Origin: Rotaria socialis
Taxonomy: Eukaryota > Rotifera > Eurotatoria > Philodinida > Philodinidae
Reading direction: 5' to 3'
DNA: 64,000 nt
Assembly: GCA_905331475.1 (NCBI GenBank)
Contig: CAJNYU010003184.1
Coordinates: 1 to 64,000 of the forward strand
The position numbers and the translations under genes are program-made. Below are positions 12,801-27,162 of this stretch, piece by piece (within the stretch, counting starts at the first letter, position 1; the number at the start of each line of letters is the position of its first letter). Below the pieces are notes generated by a model that was given only the letters and a program-made list of their open reading frames with translations, was not told the DNA's origin and did no database searches.

Positions 12801-14494
12801 CATTTTTTTTTCTACTTTCAATTTTAAGACGGAGCAGGTAGTAAAAATAGAAAATCAAAGAAACGGCCGCTTTCACGCTTCTATGATGGTAGCTATCAGC
12901 ATTTATTGCATCCATTCCTTGAATAATTTATATTCATAATAATTTCTTATTTAGCATCTTATTGATGTTTTCTCTTTCTTTACTTTCTTTCACTTTAATC
13001 TTGCTTTATAAATTTGCTTATACTATGCTTTTGTGCATCTTCGTCATAGACGATGGCTTTGTCGAAAAACAGTATCATCGTGCTAGTAAAAAAGGACACC
13101 ACAAAGATTTCGTGCAACGGATGCATGCTCGCAATGGTAATGCTTCGGTTTCATATATATATATTCACATATATTCATTATCTTTTTTCTCTCTTTACGT
13201 GTTGATTATCGTTTGCATGCCGTCATCTACTGCTTCATTGCCATTCCTTTTGCTTTTATTAAACAAATTGATTTCGTTTGTTTCATCATCATTATATCTT
13301 TAATGAGTTCTTGTTCTTGAAAATTTGAACCTTGATAAGCCAAAAATTAATGTCATTAATCAAACTTGTTGAAGGACTTTTTCTGTTCTTTGTAAATATT
13401 TCTTTATGTGGAATATGAATGACTCGACTTTTTTCATTCCCCTCCCTGTCAAATCTTTATTGTGAATTGGGTCAATAGTGCTGATTTTATGTTGAGTTTG
13501 CTTAGCGGCTAATGAAAAAAATAATGATATAAAAATTGACAGATTATTGAATATTGATATCGAGAAAGAATATAATGTATGTATTCTTATTTTTCTCAGT
13601 CATATTTCTAAAACGAGAGAGACAACTAATCGAGAAACCATTTCGGATCTATACACCTTCGTTATAATGTCTATAAATTCTCTTGGAATTTACTCGTATC
13701 AACAAAATATATTAAGTTATAATTCTAAAAAAAAAAGAATGTTAAATATTAATAGGATCAAAATTAGATATGCACTTTAAACATTCGAGTCGTTATTCGC
13801 TTAAATGAAGAGAAACGTCCTTGCCGAGTAAACGACGCTACACAAAACACATTGGTTTCCTTGATAGAAAATCGAAGTAGTTAGTATGAGAATAGTGCTA
13901 GAGTATGTCAAAGGAAGAATTTTAGAAAGATTATTCGGTTAGATGAACTCGACTTTAATCAATCTGGATGATTGTTTAGTTTATTTTCGATCACAAATTA
14001 ATGTTCCGATGAGTTCACAGAAGCAGGTACCTTTTAATACTTTTTTGAGACAATTACTTCTCTTAATATAATTCATAATTAATAAGGCAATTTAAAAAAA
14101 ATTAATTTTACCTTGTGTTTTTGATACGTGTCCAATTATAATGAAGACCTATCGAAAAATTACCTATATTACCTCGAAAATTACTTTCTGCTATTTTTTT
14201 CCCTCAATTCTATTTTATTCAAATCATTTAGTTAATTCCATCTGCAACTTTTCTTCAGGTACCCTATCAAAAGCGTGCAATTCTTTAAATTATTACACAA
14301 GTCCTGCTGAACGCCAACGTGAAAAAAGTCGTGTCATTGTTCGACCAACATCAAAACCACGTGAAATTCTTGTTGATACATCTGGAATATTTGGTTTTAC
14401 AGGTGAATTTTCAGAACCGACAACACCACAAATTATTGAAAATGGTTATACAATAAAAATTCGATCGCCATTTCAACCACCTGACTTAAAATAA
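9883..14494 (+). CDS. Proline/glutamine-rich disordered protein of symmetric exons
   Basis: Unrecognised protein, about 451 aa. Exons: 9883-9922, 11415-11726, 11791-11901, 11976-12125, 12243-12356, 12412-12522, 12578-12646, 12698-12763, 12829-12888, 13050-13136, 14259-14494. Every intron is phase 1 and all nine internal exons are multiples of 3 (312, 111, 150, 114, 111, 69, 66, 60, 87 nt), so any of them could be skipped without losing frame. Exon 2 has a His run followed by a polyglutamine tract (CAG/CAA, 11632-11679). Exons 3, 4 and 6 each hold a run of five or six prolines next to Arg (PPPPPRR, RRPPPPPPC, PPPPPPRT), typical ligands of SH3, WW or EVH1 domains. There is no globular domain, signal peptide or membrane span. 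A scaffold role is inference. Large introns of 1.5 kb (first) and 1.1 kb (last) could hide extra exons. A second start inside 11315-11414 cannot be excluded. Confidence 0.75.
11632..11679 (+). repeat. Coding CAG/CAA tract (polyglutamine)
   Basis: Trinucleotide tract CAACAGCAACAG.. inside exon 2 of the disordered gene, encoding about 13 glutamines after a His-rich stretch. The mix of CAG and CAA, more CAA towards the 3' end, suggests an interrupted and fairly stable repeat. Confidence 0.85.
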
Positions 14495-14996
14495 GCAAAT
14501 AATATAGACGAAATTCGAATACGAAACTTTTTTTTCTTCTCTTTTTCTTTTGTAAATGCTAAAGTTCAATTGTTCGCCATTTCAATGTCTAGTTTTCTGT
14601 TCAGATATTTATTCTCTCTGTATTTCTTGCGGCTACGCTTGGTTTGATCTTGCCTGAGAGAGCGATATTTTTGTTTTACAAGATGTATTTTCCAACAGGA
14701 TTTATTTGTAGATAGATTAGCTTTTAAATTTATGAATGGGAACGATATGGGGCAGCATGATCAGCTTACTTGTATTTCTTTTTCTTTTTATTTGACCACA
14801 GAAAATAATAAAAGTTATATATGTAAATATCATATTTATATAATTCTAAGCATCAGCGGGACATTTCTCGATTGTGTAGAATCTATTTTCTCTTGGTTTC
14901 CCTCGCAAGAGTAAAGGATATGTGAACAAAAAAAGAAAAAAAAACTAAACAAATTCAATTTAATAGGATATGCTAGGAATAATGTTAGATAGTGAT
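14495..14996. other. Convergent intergenic, no gene seen
   Basis: 500 bp between two convergent stop codons (disordered gene and OGDH). It must hold both 3' UTRs. No open frame has coding character. Confidence 0.6.
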
Positions 14997-17900
14997 TTAA
15001 AAAGCCATGGCTTCTTTCATATATGTCTTCTGTTCCATATAATGACTTGATTTGATACCAGCTGCTGTTGACGCTGCTGAATCTCTTCCCGCATAACTGA
15101 AATAAAAGAAAAACCAAGATCATTTAGTTATGTTAATAAAGCCAAGGAATTTTAATCGAGTTTGATTAGCAAATCTTCTTTCTAGACAGAAAAACAACAC
15201 TTAATCTCGAAAGAAGAACACGAAAAGAACATGCGAAAAAAGACTTATTGGCGAACACATGTTCTAAATTACTAAATAGTACAATATTTAATACGATTAT
15301 AAACTTACCAATTACTGTAAGAATAGAGAAACGTTTAGAGAAAAGAAAAAATTAAAAGAAAAATTAATTACTTGACTTCAGCAGCTCGTTCGTCGTTCAT
15401 AGACCGGAGAAGGCAAGCAAGACGTGGTTTACAGAATGAATACTAGAAAAAGAATTTTTTATTGTTTTATGACGTTTGACTCAGATCAATGAACATACTG
15501 ATCCCATGTTTTTGTGTTCTTCTTGTGCAAAACATAATTTTGCATTTTTATATTTTTCAAGTTCTTCACGAATTAAATCGAATGGAAAAGGACATATTTG
15601 TTCAATACGTACAATAGCTACTTGAGACTCAAGTTGATTGTTTTTACGTGCATCAACTAAGTCGTAATAAGTTTTTCCAGAACAGAATATAATCTTTTTA
15701 ACATCAGCTGGATTTTCTGATGCAACACCTTCTTCTGGATAGATACGTTTAAAACTTGTACCTAAATGTTAAATTTATAAATTCTTATGTAAACAAAAAA
15801 TCTTCATTTATATATTACCAGGTAGCATTTCATCGAATGTTGAACGACATGCAGGTAATCGAAATATTGACTTTGGTGACATAACAATCAATGGTTTACG
15901 AAATGGTAAAGCTAATTGACGTCGAAGAATATGAAAGAAATTAGCTGGTGTTGTTATATTTGCTACTATCCAGTTGGTATCATCTAATTGATACATAGCC
16001 AGATCGGTATGTTGAATATGTTTTCTTTCTTTTATTTCAGTTACACGATCTTCATCTTCATCGCATAGCTAAAAATAGCGCAAATTTTTTTTTTAAAAAC
16101 TCATCTACCTTATGTCTTATTTAACAATGATGATATTTGAGAAAAGCCTATTAGGAATATTTCTCCTTTATAATTAGGTTAACTATAGAAAATATATTCT
16201 AGTGAAATACGATCTAACGAAGTGTTAAGGTATGTAGACTGGAAATTTGCATTCTCTTAACAAGTTATGACAGATGCTATTCAAACACTGTCACAGACAT
16301 TTTTGATATATAATCTGTAGTTGTGTGTCAATAGTTTCGCATTTCGAACATTTATGTACTCAATTTATTGGAAAAGCTAACGTTGAATTATCTTCTGCAT
16401 AGATCTGCACTAATAATACATATTTCGTTAATTCATAATAGATTGCTTTCGTGTTTCAGATTGTAAATTTTCTTGCAATAATTTACCTGTAAAAATCGTT
16501 CTAATCGTGCTGATGAATGCTCTGGTCCTTGTCCTTCATATCCATGAGGTAAAAGAAGAACAATACCACTTTGACGAACCCATTTAGCTTGTCCACTACA
16601 AACAAATTGATCTATGATGCATTGAGCATTGTTGGCGAAATCACCTAAATTTATAATAAATAAATCTAAAACTTTTCTAAAATTTTGTTTCCTACCAAAC
16701 TGTGCTTCCCAAATTACAAGTGAATTTGGATTTGTTGTTGAATATCCAAGTTCAAAACCCAAGGCAGCAAATTCTGATAATGAACTGTTACATATTGTAT
16801 AATGACCTTGTGTTGGACTAAGATAATTCATAGGTACATGAAAAACAAGATCTTTTTCTTGATCATGTAAAACATGATGACGATGAGAAAATGTTCCACG
16901 TTCAACATCTTGTCCACTAAGGCGAACATGGTGACCATCTAATAAAACACTACCTATGGCCATAGATTCGGCTAATGCCCAGTCGACTTCGCGCGCTTGT
17001 ATCAACTTATTACGACCTTCAAAAATACGTGTCAGACCGCGATGAAGAACGAAACCGTCGGGTAATTGATGAGTTTTAACAGCAATGTTTTGTAATGTTT
17101 CTTCGGCTACTCCAGTTTGTGGATATGGAAAAGGACCTTTTCCAGTGAAGAAATTTTTCCATGGCGAGTCAAGCCAATTTTTATCTTTAGCATAGGCTGG
17201 ACTCTTCGAATTAGTGAAAGCATCATTGAGAATCTTGTCATACTTCGCTTCTTCAGCCTAGAATATTTCATTATATATATTGATAAATAATTATTTCAAT
17301 ATATTGATACATACTTCATACCATTCACGTTTAATAGTTCCTTCGCTGATCAATTTATCAACCCATTTTTTCAAAACTGGAGGTTGTTTATGAATCTTTT
17401 TATACCTAAACAAAGTTAAAGGAAAATTTCGAAAAAACAAAAACACAATTGAAACTTGTTTTATACGAACATGAATGGTTGGGTATACATGGGTTCATCA
17501 GTTTCGTTATGACCGTGTCGACGGTAGCAAACCTAAAAATATAATTTTCATTCTCTAAACGATCATTTAAAGATAACATACCAGATCAATTACGACATCT
17601 TTTTTAAATGTACATCGCCATTCTGCAGCTACTTTAGCAACATGTAAAACTGAGTCAACATCATCAGCATTCACGTGAAATATAGGAGCATTAACGACTC
17701 GTGCTACATCAGTACAATAAGGACTTGAACGAGCCATACGTGGATCGGTAGTAAAACCAATCTAAAATTTCCAAGAATTCATCTAATATTTAAAAAAAGA
17801 AAAATCTTACTTGATTATTACAAATTATATGAATAGTACCATGTGTTGTATAAGCTGGTAAATCACTCAAGTGAAATGTTTCATAGACAACACCTTGTCC

Positions 17901-20259
17901 AGCAAATGCTGCATCACCATGCAACAAGATACTCATGGCTTTATCGCCAAATTTATCACCACGATAAAATTGTTCTGCTCGAGTTTTGCCTTGCACAACA
18001 GGATCAACAGCTATTAAAAAACGATAAAAAGAAACACGGAAGTTTTACCTTTTAGAAAATATTCTTCTGTTCGCTTTTTACCTTCTAAATGTGATGGATT
18101 GGCAACAAGAGCAAATTTTACATTGGTGTTTGATGCGCGATTTAAACGTTCAATGCATGTACCCAAATGATATTTAACGTCACCACTTCCCTAAATAATT
18201 TAGTGTACAATAATATCAATAAATATCAATGAGTAGATAGATATAAGAATATTGTCGACGAAACATGACGATGGTTTAACTGGGATTAGGTGTCCAAAAA
18301 ATGATTTCGTCATTATTATTGACGAGTGTAAAATGACGCGCAACATCGAAGGGAAAATGAAATTGAATAAGGAAGAACTTACGTTAATATATGATTTATA
18401 TTGCATTTTCTTATTTCAACAATATCAAAATGTTTTGTTTTTCTTTTTGAAAAAAAAGTTCTCATATCGTTTATACTGACCGAAACATCGGATGGTTCTA
18501 ATTTTGGATCAAATTGACAAAATAATTCTTCTAATGGTTTACGTGTTACATTTGCAAGTACATTAAGACGACCACTAAATTAGTCGAAACAATAAAATTA
18601 TGTGTAATCCAAATAAAAGATTTCTATCATACCGATGTGGCATGCCCATAATGACAGTATCAACACCTTGATTAGCAGCTGTATCAATAACCATCTTCAT
18701 TGCTGGTATTAAAGCTTCACATCCTTCCAGACCAAAACGTTTTTCTGAACTCCATTTTCTTTTTAAATAATCTTCAAATCTAATTTGAAAAAGAGATTCT
18801 TTGTTAGAAAGTAAATAATTTCTGTTCTTTTCAACATACTTTGATGCTCGAATGAGTCGTTTTACAGCACGTTCAATATCTTTAACACCGAGTTTTCTTT
18901 GTGCTTGATCTTCAAATCTTTGTCGAATCCAATTGCATTTTTCATAGCTATTTATATACATATATTCAAGACCAATCGTTTGACAGTAAACATCCTATAG
19001 AAAAATTAATGATACTTAATGAAAATAAAAGAAAAAATGACATAGATTATTTCACACATACTTCTAATCGTCGTATAATTTCACGTAACGTAAGTTCTTT
19101 TTCTTGACCACCTATGAATGTTATAGGCGGAAGAGCAAATTTTCGATCAAGATCAGCTTCACCTTAGTTTCAAAGAATAGAAACAATGTATTCTTAGTTT
19201 TAAAAGAAATATTCATTCACACAGAAAACATATCTGTAGTTGAGATCAAATTCTAGGCTATGATCAAAACACAAAACAAGCGTGCTGGAAGCGTTATTTT
19301 TCTGGGATTTTTATTCAAACTCATAATTCTTACTCAAATTATGTGAAGATAGTTTTAACCCTTCAGGTTGTTCGCCGGATAGATCAGCGTCAAGTATACC
19401 CAGTGGATCCAGTTTAGCTTCGTGGTGTCCGTAAAGCTGAAATTAAAATAATTTTTTTCTCTTGTTTTTTTCCCATTTTTATAGATATTCAAAGAATTGA
19501 TCTCAACTAATGATATTTGATTGTTCACTTTTTGAATTCTTACTAAAATTATAAAATGTATATGTTAAATCATTGGGTCTCTCGGAATCAAGATCAACCG
19601 ATGAAAGACCAAGTGGATCAAGTTGTGCTATTTTGTGACCACGCATCTGTAACAGGATATTCATGAGATAATTATTATTTATTTTTGCTTTGTTGGAATA
19701 TGTAATTATAGAATTAAACAAGAAAAGAAGAAACAATTGATATACTGACCTGATAAGATCGTACAAGTGCTTGTACGGCCATATGATCTTGTATAGCTTT
19801 TCTGTCAAGTGGCAGCTCTTGAACACCAGTGCCATATCCACTCATTGGTTGTAAATGGGATTGATGTTGAGGTACCATAGACACTGGTTGTTGTTGAGTG
19901 AAACCTGTCATTTGATAATATTGTAACAGAGCTGGTGGTGGCGGAGTTACACCTAATGTTGGAGGTCGTTGATAATGTTGATGACGAAAATAAAGATCCC
20001 ACGACTAGAATACAACATAAGGAAATAAAATTGACTACTATTCTTATTTTGATTAAATTATTTCAATACATACTTTATGTACTGATTGAGGATCTTTCGA
20101 CCATTGCTCATACATTTCATCAATATAATTTGATGAAGATGCATTAAGAAATGATTCTGGATGAGCTCGATGCCCACCACGAGTAGCTAGTTTGAACTGA
20201 GGCATACATCGAATTGATCCGACCGATGGTCGAGTAAGTGCCGAAACAATTCGTTCCAT
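14997..20259 (-). CDS. OGDH: 2-oxoglutarate dehydrogenase E1, mitochondrial
   Basis: Thiamine-diphosphate E1 of the 2-oxoglutarate dehydrogenase complex (TCA cycle). Exons in transcript order: 20259-20074, 20004-19750, one of 19646-19544 or 19436-19334, 19162-19062, 18994-18840, 18779-18633, 18574-18481, 18190-18082, 18010-17811, 17761-17582, 17532-17471, 17405-17315, 17257-16696, 16644-16487, 16068-15819, 15761-15499, 15442-15372, 15096-14997. With one alternative exon the protein is about 1028 aa, the normal size. It opens with an Arg-rich presequence and an E2-binding-like start ([15 protein letters not shown]). Hallmarks: [16 protein letters not shown], the ThDP region [10 protein letters not shown] (residues 413-422 or so), [26 protein letters not shown] and the end [13 protein letters not shown]. 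It is divergent to UBE2D. The acceptor of 17405 and donor of 17471 only join in frame with a GTTCGT donor. Confidence 0.95.
19334..19436 (-). other. OGDH: OGDH mutually exclusive exon, downstream copy
   Basis: 103-nt exon starting after ..ttcag and ending at gtaag, phase 0 in and phase 1 out. It encodes [19 protein letters not shown], then SGEQPEGL. It has the acidic DADL stretch found in the calcium-sensitive isoform of vertebrate OGDH. It is the same length and phase as the exon at 19544-19646. Joining both would add 206 nt and break the frame. Confidence 0.85.
19544..19646 (-). other. OGDH: OGDH mutually exclusive exon, upstream copy
   Basis: 103-nt exon, phase 0 in and phase 1 out, encoding [19 protein letters not shown], then DSERPNDL. 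It is homologous to the exon at 19334-19436 over LDPLG but lacks the DAD acidic triplet. Splice sites (ttacag before, gtaag after) are good. It has no stop codon in frame, so it is not a decayed copy. Confidence 0.85.
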
Positions 20260-21233
20260 CTAAAATGAACTCTCTGAAGAAGTACTATTTAAATAAACAT
20301 CCGTGTTCGAGTTTTTGTATATTTTACTGTTCGATCAAAGATCAAGAACAGCGAAACAACAAATAACAGCTGAGCTATTGCCTGTTGTCGATGACGTCAT
20401 TGGCACAGTTCATTCTGCTTTCCTATATTCCTCCATTACGGAATGTATTAATTTCTCAGAATCATGTTTTTCATTGCAAAAAAATATCTTTTTGCTACAT
20501 AGTATACAAAATTTTCAAGCAATTCGTTTTCATTTTATTATTGTCGCTACCTGCAATGGGAATCACGTGTGTTTACTACGCGCCTGATATTTGTTTGTGA
20601 AATGAATTCACAATGACAAAAGAGAAACAGAAGACGGAATAGGAAGAAAAGTGACTAGCTGATTCGAGTCTTCATTCATTTTCTGATCATGTCTCAGTGA
20701 GTTGAGGCTCAAATTAAAAGTCAATTATGAAAATGAGCTAATCTGAATAGTTTATTTTCTATTCAACTTGTGTTTTCCTCTACTCAAATAATATTTTAAT
20801 GCTTGAAAATTTTTAAAAATTAATTAAAATTAGTTATTTTATTTCATTGGTTTTGATACATAGCTTTCTTTTCAGTTCAATATCCAATCATTTGATGTGA
20901 AACGCCCCATTAGAGTGATTCAATGATTTTTTTCTTTTTCTTTATCACCCCACTGCCCCCGTATCGTCGTCTATGCCGTCGTTTTTTTTTCTCCTTTTTC
21001 TTTTAACATTACATCGTGTCACGGGCGAATTAGCGTTTGCCTCTACCAAAATACTTATGACAATCCTTTCTTCTTCGCATTTCGTCTTTATTATGGTCTT
21101 ACTGCCCACTGCTTGAAAATTTATCATGTTTATATTAAAATTCTTTTGTCCTCTAGATTATAATATATTCAAAAATAAATTCAACTATCGGCCTAATCGC
21201 GCGCCGTATCGGTTTTTGATTTCGTCTCGTAGC
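20260..21233. promoter_or_regulatory. Divergent intergenic region OGDH / UBE2D
   Basis: About 970 bp between the OGDH start (leftward) and the first UBE2D start (rightward), so it must hold both promoters. A cytosine/pyrimidine-rich patch (20930-21010) lies nearer UBE2D. No TATA box or other element can be assigned from sequence alone, and no coding frame is convincing. Confidence 0.5.
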
Positions 21234-21967
<734 letters not shown>

Positions 21968-24900
21968 GTAAAAGTGAACATTCAATCAACAGCAGCACAT
22001 TTCTTTTCTTTTTAAGCTCTTTTTTTTCTTTGTGTTGAATGAAAATGAACAGACGTAAGGTTCATTTATTACCATCTTTTCATGTTTTTTCTCTTGTCGC
22101 CACTTTGTTCGAGTGTATCTATATGTATGTACGATGCTTGTGTGTATTTAACGAAAGATGAGCAAAAATAACAACAAATAGACGTAAGAAAAAAAAATTG
22201 AGTGCAAAGATTTGATTTTGTCATGGTTTTTTATTTTTGTTTGACGAATATTATCTATGTTCTTCAATTTTTTTTATTCTTTTTTCTGTTCGGCACCAAG
22301 CTCTTCTTCTGCTCTCTGTCTATCTGTGTGTTTACTGCCTTTTGTCTGCTACACTTTCTCGTCATTTTCTTTATGATTAAACAAATTCAACGAAAATTTG
22401 CTGTGTACTGCTCTTACTAACTAACTATTCAAGACAGAAAAAAAGGAAAAAAAACAGACTGCTTTGAATCATCGGGTTACAGAGGAAACAACAAGGAAGA
22501 AGAAAAAAACAGTAGTAGCAGCAAAAATATTTGCAAGACGTCTTATTCATGACTAACTACATTTGGACTTTGCACGGGATGTTTCTTGAAGATTCTATAA
22601 TGCATCTATTAAATTTAATCTGTTCTCTTTTTTTTATGTCGATAGATTTTTCAGAAGTTCATTTTATCTGAAGTAAATTCATTATAAAATCCAACATTTA
22701 CGTAAGATCTTTGATGAGTGTACTTGATGTTGTTGTCGTCAGTTATTACGAAATATGCAATGTAGCAAAGAAATAACGCGATTTTGAGTGTAATATAATG
22801 TTTTATTTTTAATTTATTCTGTTAGGACCTTTTAACATCGTGATTCAAGAAAGACTACGTAATTTGCATTGAAAACCAGTGCTGCTGTCACAATTCCGCT
22901 CTGTAAAACGTGTGATTTATTAGTAAAACTATAGCATGATATCCTCGTGCAAAACATGCCACATACATCAACTATTCATATTGAGATTTTACGCATATTT
23001 AATAAGTCTGTTTTTTTTTCTCTTTCCAATTATTGATACAAATGGATGAAAGATGTATTCCATTGATAATCTTATTTTTTTAAAGCCTTCATAATATTTC
23101 GAGAGAGCTTAATTAAGATTTGCAAGAACCAACGGCTTCATAAATTGATCTCTATTTTTTATGAATTAGGACACAGGAAAAAGTCATGTCGTTATTTGTT
23201 GCTTGAGATGGATCGGTCTGGACACGAACGGGTATAGCCTGTTGCAGTTCCGAGCTTGTTTTCGAACAGCAAGAAAGAAAAATGACAAATGCAATCTTAG
23301 CCGCCGAATTCTCGAAAAATTTCTGCGACAAGTCATACACAAATATTTGACTTCTATGTTATAATCGATTTAGAGTCACTAGTATGCATCTTATTCAACA
23401 TTGAATTAGGCCTAAGAAAAAAAAATAGACTGTTGATTCGTAGCCTTTTTCAAAAATTCAATCATATAGGGAGATGAGCCGTTGCCGGTAAAAATTGATA
23501 AGATTTCAACAACAGACAATATGAGAAATAAATAATTACTACGATGGAAATATTTTGGCGTGGTATGTAGACATAATGACTTTATAGGAGAACATAAAAT
23601 ATTAATCATTACCTATTTTCCTTTTGATTGAGTGAACCTTGAAAATTCTCATAAGCTATTTACCATTATAATGATCTCCAATAACGCACTGCTCTGAAAA
23701 CTTGAGAAAATCTTTAAGATCACTCAGTTGCTTTAAGATGACGTTATGATTCTAATAATTGAAAGTTCTTGCACTCAAAGGTTGTTGCTTAATAAACATT
23801 TTTGTTTATAACGATTTACAACGTCATTGAATCTTGCTGGGTGATCTTGAATGAAAATGAGATTACGAAAGTATTTCATGTATTTAGTTTGAAAAGATAT
23901 TTACATTTATCACAACAGTTTTTCATTTTTTTTTGTGATATTTTAAAAAGCATTATTTATTGAACAAATGTAGTCTATGTTCAGCGTTGATTTATGTTAA
24001 CAAGATAAATCTACTTACCTAGGGTTTTTTAAAATACACTATTGATTGTTCAACACAATCATGTGTTTTTTATGCTTAGTAACCAAAGAAAAATCGTCAA
24101 GAAGTATAGTTTCTGCAATTGATGAACTTAACGAAAAACAGGCGTCTAATTAAATGAAATGTATTTTTTAATTTGAAATAAAATGAGTAAAAATAAAATA
24201 AGGAATCTTTTCAGGTAAGCATTCCAACTGTTTCACAGTTATTAGTAGTACCGTTTGATTTGAGAAATTTAGTCATACTAAAATAAAAAGTCATAAAACT
24301 ACTCGTGTGGATAAATCTTCATGTTAAAATTATAATTAAGTTGAAGAGGAAAAAAAAATTGTTTCTTATTTTCTTCCTAAACTGAATATAGCTATTACGT
24401 TGAAATTTGTGGACTAGAAGTTTAGCAAAAGAATTATTTTATTAAAATTATGAGCCTATTCTTTATTTATTAGATTCTATTATGAAATTGAAGAAAACAT
24501 AATAGCAATCAACCAGGAACCTAGCTTGTGCTAGATGAAGATGTGACGTTGTTTATGATTACCTCGCGCTTGTAAAAGCTCCTCTTCTAAGTGGAAAAGT
24601 TCCCATTCTATCTCTAGTGAACTTTAAAAAAAGTATTTTTTTTATCATTATCGCCTTTTTTCCATTGTATCCCCGTCGCTTGCCGAAGTACTACTTTTGC
24701 TGTTGTCTCGAGTAGCTTTATTAATTTTGTGAGAAAAACAGAATCGTATCATACTTGAATCAGAAACGAGGTAAAAGTAAGCTGCTAGTAATACAAACCT
24801 ATGCACAGCACATGAAATCTGATACACATTCTAATATCATAGAACAGTTGATCCAATTGCACACTGAAAATCTGTCTACATAGCTAAAAGAAACACATCG

Positions 24901-25416
24901 AAAGAGAAGCAAATGATGGCAATGCATATCGTTTGGTACTCGTGCGTAGACTATTCATACACAATAGATTTAGAAAAGAGAAATGCAACTGTGTGGAAAT
25001 AAATGAATAGTATGATTTCAATCTCTTTTCTTTTGTTAATATGGAGCCTGCATGATCACGATTAGATATAAATAATAATGGAAGAAAATTTAAAGCCTCG
25101 TTTTTCTTTCTCCTTACGTCAACTCTCTATGCCGAGCATGAAGAGCCATAAGTAGTAAAACTTTAAGAGTTGTCTGTATTTTAATGAGTGTTCCACAGAA
25201 TGAAAATGTAATTCTTACACTTGGAATTAGTTCTCAATACTTCTGTTCTCAGATTAAATTTATATGCGTAGGAACAGAAAAAAATCCTTCAGCTTAGTCA
25301 CCATCGATACTTGACAAAAAAGGAATTAATTATCAAGATAATCTGATACACTGGAAAATTTTCACTATGGACTTTTGAAATTAGATTTCACTTGGATTTG
25401 CATTCACAAGAATACT
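21968..25416. other. Intergenic between the two UBE2D copies, no gene seen
   Basis: About 3.4 kb of AT-rich DNA. All frames are short and without family motifs, and I see no repeat with recognisable ends. The first 500 bp are T-rich and probably the 3' UTR of UBE2D copy 1. Confidence 0.6.
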
Positions 25417-26132
<716 letters not shown>

Positions 26133-26308
26133 GTACAAATTTCTGTTTTAGTGTTTTACTATTTTTCTTGTCGTATCACTTTATAAAATATTGTAATAAA
26201 TGATCGGAAATACAGTTTTATATCTTCTTTTTTCTTCATCCTGATTTGGTACGAAATCTCAAGTACATGAGAAATAAGGTAATATACCGATAGAAAGTTC
26301 CAACGGGN

Positions 26309-26399
<91 letters not shown>

Positions 26400-27162
26400 C
26401 GAATAGCGTCATGATTATTTAACTGAAATATTAATAGAATTTTATTTACTTTCCATTTTTGTTACCTAGTGAGCAGTAAACGAGCGAAAGCAACCAGGAT
26501 TGCTTTGTTTCTTAGCTACGATATACAAAAGAAAAAAGGAGCGGTTATATATATAGGCAAACCTATGAAGGGCAAAAAAATATCATTGACTCGCAACTAG
26601 AAATTAAAAAAAAAGAATGTTTCGTTTATATCTCCTTTATGCAATTCGCTTTTATTGCGGTGTATATACAATAAAATGCATGACTTTAGTATCTCATATT
26701 ATCTTGTATACCGTCATCAACATGAGCTTCTTCTATTCATAAATAGGATACGACCTCTTTCGGCAGAATTTTTTTTCCTTTGTCCTCTAGATGAAAAAAT
26801 TTCAGACCTTTACTCTCTGTTAACCGGCATATAGATAGAAATTTCATTCAGATAAAAGCGTTTATTAAGTTGACGTACGTTATTCTCAAGTATTTGTAAA
26901 AGAACGTAGTAAAAAAGAAAAAGACAAGATAAAAATTGAGATATTTGCTTAGAAAAAAAAATAAAGAACAATCTATTTCATAGAGAAAAAAAAAAGTTTC
27001 TTTTTTAACCTCTTAATCATATTTGGAGCGACTCTCCATTAAGGTTTTAACAAATATTTTTTTCTATGTTATTTTGTCATTTCCTTTGTAGATATATTAT
27101 CATATGTAGATATTTATTTTTTTTTGTAGATATTGTGGGTGTGTGCTTTTATAACATCGAAA
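26133..27162. other. Intergenic with an assembly scar
   Basis: 1 kb between UBE2D copy 2 and the elongase. It holds one ambiguous base (N) followed by a pure C run at 26309-26397. The rest is AT-rich with no coding frame. Confidence 0.6.
26308..26397. repeat. N plus 89-nt poly-C run (likely assembly artefact)
   Basis: An N at 26308 is followed by 89 uninterrupted cytosines, ending in GGCGAATAG. Nothing nearby is GC-rich. Together with the N this looks like a gap-filling or sequencing artefact and not genomic sequence. True spacing between the flanking genes is therefore uncertain. Confidence 0.85.

Noticed and set aside
13981-14027. Possible extra exon (tag before, gtacc after) in the last intron of the disordered gene
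   Set aside because: Its 47 nt would change the phase and break the frame into the final exon, against the strict phase-1 pattern.
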